DNA of 64,000 bases. It comes from Apiotrichum sp. Y4204. Its lineage: Eukaryota; Basidiomycota; Tremellomycetes; Trichosporonales; Trichosporonaceae. Position 1 is the stretch's first letter. Each line of letters begins with the position of its first letter. The stretch is from positions 124,001-188,000 of the forward strand of contig JAMYHL010000065.1 of the NCBI GenBank assembly GCA_025531455.1, given 5' to 3'. A program made the translations under genes and the position numbers. Shown one piece after another: positions 55,987 through 64,000 of the stretch. The notes under the pieces were generated by a model. It searched no databases, had not been told where the DNA came from, and worked only from the letters and a program-made list of their open reading frames with translations.

Positions 55987-58501
55987 TCACGTATCTGGGT
56001 CTCTTGTGATGCCATTGAGGACGAGCGGGCCCCTCGCCCAGTGCTCGTTGCCAGCGATAAAGTCGCCCCTGACGACCTTGTACCGCTTAAGCGTGGTGGC
56101 ACGCTCTTCGTCCTCGACGCGAATGTACACGCCCTCGATGCACGAGTCGCTCCACATACTCTTTCGCTCGAGAAATCGCAGGATGTCCGCGCGCGACAGC
56201 GTCGTGGGCCGAGCTATGAGCGGGACCTGGCAGATACCCGTGTCGTGGAGGGCGCGCGCAAGCGCCGCATGCGAAAGAAACACATTCCTCACCCGGTCAT
56301 ACAGATCAAACGCGACGAACCTCGACGGCAGAGAAGAGTAGTGGATCGAGTGCCGCGCAACGACCCACTCGCCATACAGGATATACCGCTCGGGGCACTG
56401 GGAGTCCCTGGCGAGGAGGCGGCGGAGCTGCGCGTCGTGTGTCGCGAGCCATGTGCCGAGCGGACGGAACTGCGCGTGGTCCGCCGAACTCACCCAGTGG
56501 CTCCTGTTCTGGGCGCGCAGCTCCCCGTCCCATCCTACGCTGATGCCGAGGTTTGCGCCGTCAATCTTCTCCTCGACGGTCAGGTGGCCGCTCAGCGCCT
56601 CCCGCGAGGCGACAACGTCGTCGGCCGACGCGGCGCCCAAGTCGAAAAGGTGCGGCGTGCGCGGAAACTTGAGCAGTGGGGGGTCGGCCGCCAAGCGGCG
56701 TACGGCCTCGCGCGCAGCAGGGAAGGACGGAATGGTGAGCACTGCAGAGAAGCCCTCGCCTAGTGTCGGCGGCTCCATCTCGCGGTGCATCTGCTCCAGC
56801 GCGCGGGCCCCGCGGCCGGCCCGCAGGGTCGGGTGGTCGAGGCGGCTATTGATGCGCTGCGAACACAGCTCCGCGCTGTAGTCAAAGTACACGGCGACGC
56901 ACGGGCGGTCGAGGAGCGCAAGCCAGCGCTTCCGGTCCGCAGCTGTCGGATTACATCTATCCAGCACGGCGAGTGTGTTGCGGGGGACGCGGGACGCGTG
57001 CGTCTCGCACGCCGCGCGGGAGCCACTCTCATCCTGGCTTATTACCTGTGTGGGCCGGCGCTTGGATATCGCGCCTGCAAGCCACGACTTGCCGCTTCCT
57101 GGTGGCCCGACGAGCATGACGGCCTGGACGTCGTCGGGGGTACGGACCGTGCCCTCGACGCGCAGCGGCGCGTACGGCTCCGCCACCTCGGTGTGCCGCT
57201 TCCACCTGTGGGATACCCAGGCAGCGACAAAGCGCTCCTGTGCCTCCGTCTCAAGGCTACGGGGCCGGGCGGCGCGGACGAGCGCGATCGCTGTCCTCGC
57301 ATCGAGCCGAGGCTCCGCCTGCTCCTCGCCTTCGTAGCCGAGCATCGCCACGAGGCACGCTAGAACGGTACCCGCGCGCCCGACGCCTCCGCCACAATGC
57401 ACGAGCCACGATCCGCCGGCGGAGACACGCGCGAAGATCGCGTCCATCTCCGCGAGCGTCGGAGCAGCGTAGTTTGGAACCGGGACAAATACGTGTTCGG
57501 CGCGGAAGGCAAACCACGCGGGGTCGAGGGGCGATTCAGCCGTGAGACTCAGCACGTGCGTGATCCCCATGGCGGCGAGGGTGTCGATGTCGCCCGCGTT
57601 GCGCGGAGTGGACATTGCGGCGATGCGGCCGGGATACAGCCACGAGAAGAAGCGGGGGAGCTCGACGCCACCAAAGATCTGCCGCTCACGCGAGGCGGTA
57701 GCGTGCGTCCACAGCCCGCCGACGAGGGCGTGCAGCTCCTCCGGCCACGGAAACTCGAGTCCGGCACAGGGGATGCGCTTCCGCTCATCGGCGGTCACGA
57801 CGGGGCCGTACGACGCGGCGTCGCGGAGCTTACCGATCTGCGCTGCGGCAACGGGGAGGAGGGCGGGGTTGAGCGCCGCGGCGCGCGCGTATGCGAGGCA
57901 CGCAATCTTCGGCTCGGAAATGGACGCGAGGCGCGCATACCCGCGGTACGACTCTTGATAGTCGTTAATAAGACGAAGAGCGAGGAGGTATTTCTGAGGT
58001 CAGCCCGGTGGGTATGGGTCATCTCACGGTCTCGTCGTTGCGCGATGCGACGAACGCGTGGTCGAGCGCGGCCTCGCCCATCTCCGCGACGCGGCTGACA
58101 ATGTCGCTGGACGCGAGCGGGAGCGCGTCGATGCTCTTATCGCACGCATGGTCGTCCGTATCGCTCAGCGTAATGTGGTAGTCTTTCTTTCCGAGGCCGT
58201 GAGCCGCTCGGAAGACGTCGGCGTGGTTCCACAGCACGACGAGCCAGCTCACGCGCTTGCGCGCCGCGCAGCCGAGGACGTAGACGTGTTCGGTGGGGAT
58301 AGTGATTGATTTTGGGTTGATTTCTTTCCCGGATTTCTCGAGGGCGCGCCGCTCCGCGGCGCTCAGGAGCGTAATGTGTGCGGGGTGGGATAGGTCGCTT
58401 CCTGGAGCGAAGTGCTCCACGGCGGCGGTGATGGCTGGGCCGAGGAGCGCTAGCCCGCCGCGATACTCCCCCAGCATTAGGGATGAGGCGTCGAGTTGCA
58501 T
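55987..58501 (-). CDS. Four-domain RNA repair protein: 2H-DSP-kinase-RNA ligase
   Basis: Two exons (58501-58028, 57993-55987; 34-nt intron with a CTGAC branch) give 826 residues. Residues 1-158 are a 2H phosphoesterase with both HxT motifs (HIT at 42-44 and 109-111). A helical linker follows. About 270-400 is a DUSP23-like cysteine phosphatase (PGRIAAMSTPRN, HVLSLTAESP, then HCGGGVGRAGT with Cys358 and Arg364). About 445-580 is a PNKP-like kinase: Walker A GPPGSGKS at 454-461, SQDESGS, LDRCNPTAADRKRW and PPTLGEGFSAVLTIP. About 620-820 is an ATP-dependent RNA ligase of the PF09414 type: EKIDGANLGIS with Lys634, LYGEWVVARHSIHY, FVAFDLYD, EGVYIR and KRYKVVRGDF. The likely role is opening a 2',3'-cyclic phosphate, phosphorylating the 5'-OH and sealing; the phosphatase substrate is unclear. 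Domain identity is strong; substrate and pathway are inferred. The order differs from fungal Trl1. Confidence 0.93.
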
Positions 58502-59409
58502 CGTCAGTGCTCGGTGGGTCAGTGGGGGTACAGCGTAGAGATGCAGGCTTCCTATATAGATACATATGGGATGAAGTGCGACGCCAAGTGCGAGCTGCAG
58601 AGATCTTGATCTTTGACCCATCGAGTTGGAGAAGTCGGATCCGAGATTGTGATCTGGGGGCCCCGCATTTTAATGAGATCAAACCGTATCTTTCGCGACA
58701 CCGCAATTGTCAAAGGCAGATAGTCGTCTGCCCGCGTCTGGGACTCCTCTAGCTCCTCTTCTGTCCTCAGAATAGGTTCCACATGATTGGCAAAAGAAGA
58801 GAGGAAAAAAAGGTGCATGGGGGAGAGGGGAGACTCGTCGCAACCATGGTCGAAACACTAGAGTATCACGCGCACTGCGACGTTCCAATCTACGGACCAC
58901 GGCCGCCCTTTGCCCGCTCGACAAGTCAGAGGAAAACATGATCTTGGGTCACTCTGCCCCAGCTCCAGCCAAATTCGGCGCTGAGAATACTGCAGGATTA
59001 CTACGAGCGAGAAATAAAGCTAGAACAGAAAGCAGAAGCAGCAAAAATTCAGAAAAATGATGAGAGTAGGGGGGGGGGGGGGGGGCAAAAAGTAAGATCC
59101 AGATTCGCCATCCTGCCAGGCTGTTCACCCAAACCTTTGACCGATCGAACGGGCAGCTGGTGAGACCTCAGCTACCTGTTTTCTAGGCCCAAGATTTCGA
59201 GAGGTTTTACGTTGGAAACCTCTGTCGGGTCGGAACCATTTGGATAAGATGTTTCATTCGAGTCGTCGCCGGCCTTCCGATCGCCAATGGACACTTGTCA
59301 GCGCATTGAGTGGTGAGTCAAGTCAGAACAGCCATACAGATTTCAGGGGACGCGGCACTTCGAACTCCGGTCTCCAGTCCAAGACAAGAAATACATCGTG
59401 CCTGCCCCA
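58502..59409. other. Intergenic region upstream of the RNA repair gene
   Basis: About 0.9 kb. It contains ATATAG near 58553-58558 (about 55 nt upstream of the repair-gene ATG), an A-rich segment and a 17-nt G run. No gene seen. Confidence 0.5.
59069..59085. repeat. Poly(G) 17
   Basis: Seventeen consecutive G on the plus strand, a possible quadruplex or a length-variable site, between the RNA repair gene and the DUF2470-type gene. Confidence 0.9.
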
Positions 59410-60550
59410 CTACTCGCTCTTCTTGGCCTTGAGATCTGCGTCGGGGGCCTTGGCCGGAATCTCGCCGACGTCCGTTTTGCGGTAGATGACGCGGAGACGC
59501 TCGTACATGACTGGAGTCAGCGTGAGGCTGAGTCAAGGTGGAGAACATGGGGTCCTGGCTTATGCCCTTCCACGTAGCCACCCCCGTTTCCCCTCAGACT
59601 CACCGCATTCCCGGAAGTGGTCGAGCGCGGGGTATCCGAGGGCCATGTTGGTGAGAATCCACTTTACGCGCGGGACGAAGGGCGTCTTGTGCCTCTGGGT
59701 GAGGAAGAGCAGGAAAATCGGCTCAATGACAAAGTGCTGGATGTGAGCGGATGAAAGGGTAGGTGGACAATACACTCTCACGGCAACTACGACGGCTAAG
59801 GACGATCGATCGGACTAGCCCTAAACCGCGCACCATCCCCTCCCATAATATCCTATTACTCACCATGGCAGCGGCAAACCAGCTCGCATACTTGAGGAAG
59901 CCGACGCCGCAGTACTTCGCGACGAGCTCGCGGGACCAGTCGGCCAAGCGCCCCGGCGCGTAGAGGGTGAAGAGGAGGGCGGCGACGAGGATCGCTACAG
60001 GGACAGTGTACGGCCATGCCGGAGGGAAGGTGTAGTAGTACACTGTCGGGCGATCGGGCTGTCATTAGCATCAGCATCATGTGCCTGGAGAGGATGTGGT
60101 ATATGCGGTGCTCCATAAAGGCATTCTTCAGCACGCTCCACCCTCTGCAGAATACGCACCACGTTCCAGCGCGCATAAATCGCATCGCGCCACGCGCGCA
60201 GGCGCGGCTTGGCATCGTACATGCTGCTAAGCGGCGGGTTAAAGTCGATGCGCACGGTCGTGCGCTCCTCCTTCGGCGGGGGGTAGTACGCGACGTCCAT
60301 GTGGGACTCGTCAATGCTAAAGATGTGCAGGTCGCCGAGTTGGCCCTTGATGTCCGTCTTGGCCTTGACAATTGCTGATGTTAGAGGGGAGGAAGAGATG
60401 AGGATGGGGTTTTAGCAGCACCAATACCCACCAGTGAGCGAGTCTGGCCGTGTGTTGAACAACTCCATCGTCTCATGCCTGCTGTCAGGTCGAGACGGAT
60501 AAAAACTGAACGAGCTGAACGCACATCTCCTTGTCTGCCTTGATGTTCAT
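59410..60550 (-). CDS. DUF2470-type integral membrane protein
   Basis: Six exons (60550-60525, 60478-60432, 60374-60160, 60058-59864, 59736-59604, 59510-59410; introns 46, 57, 101, 127 and 93 nt) give 238 residues. Residues 1-95 look like a fungal DUF2470 domain (HIFSIDESHMDVAYYPPPKE, TTVRIDFNPPLSSMYDAKPR, LRAWRD). Residues about 105-130 (WPYTVPVAILVAALLFTLYA) are a clear membrane helix, and VGFLKYASWFAAAM with HFVIEPIFLLFL may form a second hairpin. A basic segment (TQRHKTPFVPRVKWILTNMA) and a charged C-terminus ending KAKKSE follow. Fungal proteins pairing DUF2470 with a short membrane domain exist, but their function is unknown. The first exon is only 26 nt, so an upstream exon may be missing. 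Confidence 0.78.
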
Positions 60551-61031
60551 GTTGATACCAGACGGATTGTCCGTGAATGTTAGTGTTAGGATGGAGTGTA
60601 ATGTCAGTACAACAGAAATGTTCGACGACGACGTGCAATTGTGCTGTCTCTGGCCGCTGGTTACATCTTGGGGTACTGTAGTTGGTATCTTTTGGTAGCA
60701 GCCGCGCCTCGCGTTCACACAGTCGGGGAAGCGAGAGAGACCGCGGTAGCGGCGTCATCCACCGTCATCCAGGCTGGTTTCATTATCCATGACGTGTCAT
60801 TTTATGTACCTGCTTTTGTTATCGGCCGGGTGGATCGGTCGGGATGACCGGTTCCCATATCTCCGTGTCTCTAGAGGTCTTTTGTGTGTGGGTTCGACTC
60901 GGTCTCTCTCGTGATCTCTCGGTCGTGTGCGAACAGACATTGGGCATCTACCTCCTCGGATACGACGCTTTCAACTCTACGTTATATATAAAGTTACACT
61001 CCCACCTCCACCTAGCTTCCCCTTCTCCACA
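60551..61031. other. Divergent region, DUF2470-type gene / PRO1
   Basis: About 480 nt of shared promoter. TATATATAAAG ends 39 nt before the PRO1 ATG, followed by a pyrimidine-rich stretch. No gene. Confidence 0.5.
60983..60993 (+). promoter_or_regulatory. TATA box close to PRO1
   Basis: TATATATAAAG lies only about 40 nt upstream of the PRO1 start. If used, the 5' UTR would be very short. Inferred from motif and position. Confidence 0.4.
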
Positions 61032-63079
61032 ATGGACACACCAGACACGCCGAGCGAGATGAGGCCTCCAGTCCCGACGCCGCTCCAGTCCGGCACCGCC
61101 AGCCAGCCGGTCACGCGCCCGCCGAGCCCCGACCCGAATCGCAAGACGCAGAGTCTGACCATTGTGATCAAGCTCGGTGCGATGAACGACCAGAGTACAA
61201 AGTATGACTGACGCCTGCAGGAACCTCGTCGATCGTCGCGCCAAAGTTCCCTTTTCCGCCGCGGCTGCAGCTGCTCTCGTCGGTTGTCGAGACGGTCGTC
61301 GCGCTCCGCGCACACGGGCACAAGGTCGTGCTGTGCAGCTCGGGCGCTATCGGCGTCGGACTGAGGCACATGGGGCTCAAGAAGCGCGGAAAGGGGCTCA
61401 GCAGGAAACAGGCGCTGGCTGCCATCGGACAGGGACGGCTGATCGCGCTCTGGGACAACCTCTTCACCCAGGTCGACCAGCCCATCGCCCAGATCCTGCT
61501 TACCCGGACGGATATCAGTGATGTACGGAGATCTGGGAGAGTGCTCTTGGCTGACAATAGCGCACGCGATACCTCAACGCACAAAACACATTCAACGAGC
61601 TGCTCAACATGGGCGTTGTGCCGATCGTCAACGAGAACGACACGGTGTCCGTCTCGGTGCGTGCTGCGAATTCATCCGGGAGGTGGAATGGGATGCGGAT
61701 GCCGCAGCGGGTCCGAATCGTCACTGGTCACTGGCACGCATGTCGCAGTGCTCTGAGCAGTGACCCCTGCCTCCCCCATCCGTCTACCGGCTGCTCGCAC
61801 TACCGTTTCCCCGCTCTCTTCTCCCCCACTCACACCCGCAGGAGATCAAATTTGGCGACAACGACACGCTGTCGGCCATCTCGGCGTCGATTGTGCACGC
61901 CGATTACCTCTTCCTCCTGACCGATGTCGACTGCATGTACACCGACAACCCACGCGTGAATCCCGATGCCAAGGCCGTGCGCGTCGTGCGGGATATCTCG
62001 ATGATCAGGCAACAGGGTGAGTGACCACGAGCTGTGGATGAGGACCCGGCAGGTGACCGGCTGGCGTTGCCGGCGGGCCTTGAGATTATTTCTGAACCTC
62101 ATGTTCCTCTCGCTAACCTCAGTCTCGACATCCACAATGGGCACGTCCCTCGGCACAGGCGGCATGTCCACGAAGATCATTGCCGCCGAGCTGGCGACCG
62201 CCGCAGGCGTCACGACTGTTATTTTGAACTCTGAGAAAGTGACCGACATCTTTGACATTGTGCGGGATGGCCCTGGACCGAATCGCTCCGCCGAAGACGT
62301 GTCCGCGCTTGAGAATAGCGGTCCGCTGTGCACGCGCTTCTTGCGGCATCAGCGCGCGCTCAAGGACCGGAAATGGTGGATCGCGCACGGCCTCCACGCA
62401 GCAGGGACCGTGGTCATTGACGAAGGGGCGTACAAGGCAATCGGGCGGCGCGAGAGCGGCGGTCGCCTTCTCCCAGCGGGTGTTGTGCGCGTCGAGGGGC
62501 CGTTCGCCGCTCACCAGGCTGTTCGGATCATCGTGCGGAGGCGAAAGCGTTTCCCCCCAGCCCCTTTGATCACGTCCCCGGAATCCGCGTCCGTGACTCC
62601 AGCGCGGATGTCGCCAGATATGTCGCTGCACGACACGTCCTTCCTCCTCCCAGAATCTCCCGCCGCAAGGGTGCGCGCACAGATTGTGATCGAGGGCATT
62701 GCGTCGGCCAACTCGTCGCCCGACACCGCCCCGCAGCCGGGAACGCCGCAGATCCACCCCGCGCTCTCACTCTCGTCCTCTGTTGTCTCGCTTGACCCGC
62801 TTGCACGTACGGATCCGTCATCTCCAGCAATGCACGCGCTTGGCGAGCGGTTGACGACGGCCACCACGTTTGCGAGCGTCGCGGACGCCGAAGATGAGTG
62901 GGAGGAGGTCGAGATTGGAAAAGGCCTTGCGCAGTACAACTCTGCGGCCATTGAACGCATCAAGGGGATGAAAAGGTGGGTTGTTTCGTTGAAACGGAGC
63001 TGACGCCAGCTCGCACATTGAGCAGGTGCTGGGATACTGCGAGTCGGAGCATGTGGTTGAGAGCATTGCGCTGTTGTGA
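61032..63079 (+). CDS. PRO1: Glutamate 5-kinase with split PUA domain
   Basis: Gamma-glutamyl kinase catalyses the first, feedback-controlled step of proline synthesis in the cytosol. Six exons (61032-61176, 61221-61522, 61561-61656, 61842-62016, 62123-62975, 63010-63079) give 546 residues, against 428 in yeast. After a 45-residue Pro/Thr-rich N-terminus come [78 protein letters not shown] and [28 protein letters not shown] and [20 protein letters not shown] follow. The PUA domain starts ([15 protein letters not shown]) but is interrupted by about 120 Ser/Pro/Ala-rich residues (about 380-500) before it resumes with [17 protein letters not shown] and ends in exon 6. The insertion explains the extra length. 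Confidence 0.97.
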
Positions 63080-63764
63080 GAGAAGCACTGTTAGATTGGG
63101 GAGTGCTGTGTAGGAGACTATGCATGAGGGGGCGAATGTGCAGTATTAGATGTGTGAGAGACGGGTGTGACAATGCGAGGATACAGGAGAATGGAGAGAT
63201 TGAGGAGGATGGGCTTCGGCTTCATCTCCACATCATGGTCTGCAATAACTTTTCTGTCATCACCGACCCAGAGTCCTAAAGATCTGCAGTTCTGCATCAC
63301 CATTTCGCAGCTCACAGGACAGGACGGCTTTGAGGTGCATAACTCCTTCATGGGTTCAGTTCCCCACCTCCCACGGCATGCATACATGCATCTCGCTCGC
63401 AGTGCGAGAGAGATCAACTGTGGAAGGATGCACGAGAAAGTCACGTGATGCCACTTTGCGATTGATATCAACAAACAATGTCTGCGCCTCTGGGTCGAGG
63501 CCCCTCACCCTGTGTGGATCCTCTGGGTGAGTCAACTTGCGCACTCACGAACGAGCAACAATCCTCGACTTCTCACAATCTTTTGTTTTGTTTCGCTTTC
63601 GTCTCCCCATTACATCCCATCCATCATCTTTGCACCTTGCACAAGTCGACACCAGCGACACCTTTCTCTGAATTTCTAATCCCCCAGCCCACCAGGTCCA
63701 AGTACAGCGGCGCACACAACAAAATCATCGCGTACAACTCTTTCCCGCCCTTCACCGACAGACG
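63080..63764. other. Intergenic region, PRO1 / right-edge gene
   Basis: About 0.7 kb with the PRO1 3' end and the promoter of the next gene, including TCACGTGA at 63441. No gene seen. Confidence 0.5.
63441..63448. promoter_or_regulatory. TCACGTGA octamer upstream of the right-edge gene
   Basis: Palindromic E-box 317 nt before the ATG at 63765. Third intergenic copy in the window. Function inferred. Confidence 0.35.
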
Positions 63765-64000
63765 ATGAGCACGCGCCGCGGAACGACGCCGCGCGCGGGA
63801 ACGACCCCGCGTGCGCGGAGCACCAGCGCGAACCCCGCTGCTGCCAATGCGAGGACGGCGTCGCGCACCCCCCGCGCAGGGACGCCGCGCAGGAAGAACG
63901 ACTATCTCCCCTTCAATGCGCGCCCAAAGGAGGTCGGCTCGTGAGTGGTGTGAACTCTGAGTGGGCTGGTGCTGATGCTCTTTCCCCGCTTTGTCCTCGT
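63765..64000 (+). CDS. Thr/Arg/Pro-rich protein, N-terminus only
   Basis: The first exon (63765-63940, ending before a GTGAGT donor) encodes 58 residues beginning MSTRRGTTPRAGTTPRARST and reaching NDYLPFNARPKEVGS. It is very basic, with repeated TPRAGT units, typical of a disordered N-terminal tail of a nuclear or chromatin-associated protein, then a possible start of a fold. The rest lies outside the window, so no function is assigned. The ATG follows a good leader. Confidence 0.65.

Noticed and set aside
60880..60905. GGGTTCGACTC as a tRNA B box
   Set aside because: No upstream A box or cloverleaf, and it lies in the PRO1 promoter.

Overview
The window looks like nuclear DNA of a GC-rich basidiomycetous yeast, most likely a Tremellomycete (Trichosporonales, or a relative of Cryptococcus). 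I infer this from the spliceosomal introns, which are mostly 33-60 nt, start GTGAGT or GTAAGT and have CTAAC/CTGAC branch points; from the fungal versions of conserved proteins; and from C/G-ending codon use that leaves many long antisense reading frames open. Exons were assigned by eye from splice signals and reading-frame continuity.

Layout. An arrestin-domain protein cut by the left edge (minus) faces the ribosome-biogenesis scaffold URB1 (plus). An intron-containing initiator tRNA-Met follows (minus), then a Pro-rich protein with strongly biased codons (plus), the splicing factor CWF19 (minus) and two tandem small coiled-coil paralogs (plus). The minus strand then carries importin alpha, mitochondrial QRI7 and an F-box-like protein. 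Two small unknown genes (plus) follow, then guanylate kinase and the GPN-loop GTPase NPA3 (minus), CDC42 (plus), the PUF/RRM protein JSN1 (minus) and a CBM21 phosphatase-targeting protein (minus). After 6.5 kb without a recognisable gene come four more loci: an unknown protein with a repeated LPWFA[QE]GY motif and a zinc ribbon (minus), a four-domain RNA-repair protein (minus), a DUF2470-type membrane protein (minus) and glutamate 5-kinase PRO1 (plus). A Thr/Arg/Pro-rich protein is cut by the right edge.

The most interesting locus is 55987-58501. It encodes one 826-residue protein that joins a 2H phosphoesterase, a DUSP23-like cysteine phosphatase, a PNKP-like P-loop kinase and a complete ATP-dependent RNA ligase. 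On paper it holds every activity needed to heal and seal broken RNA, in an order unlike the usual fungal tRNA ligase Trl1 (ligase, kinase, phosphodiesterase).

Most neighbours are unrelated housekeeping genes and not an operon. A loose RNA and ribosome theme runs through URB1, tRNA-iMet, CWF19, QRI7, NPA3, JSN1 and the repair enzyme, but nothing in the sequence shows co-regulation beyond a TCACGTGA octamer that recurs in three intergenic regions.
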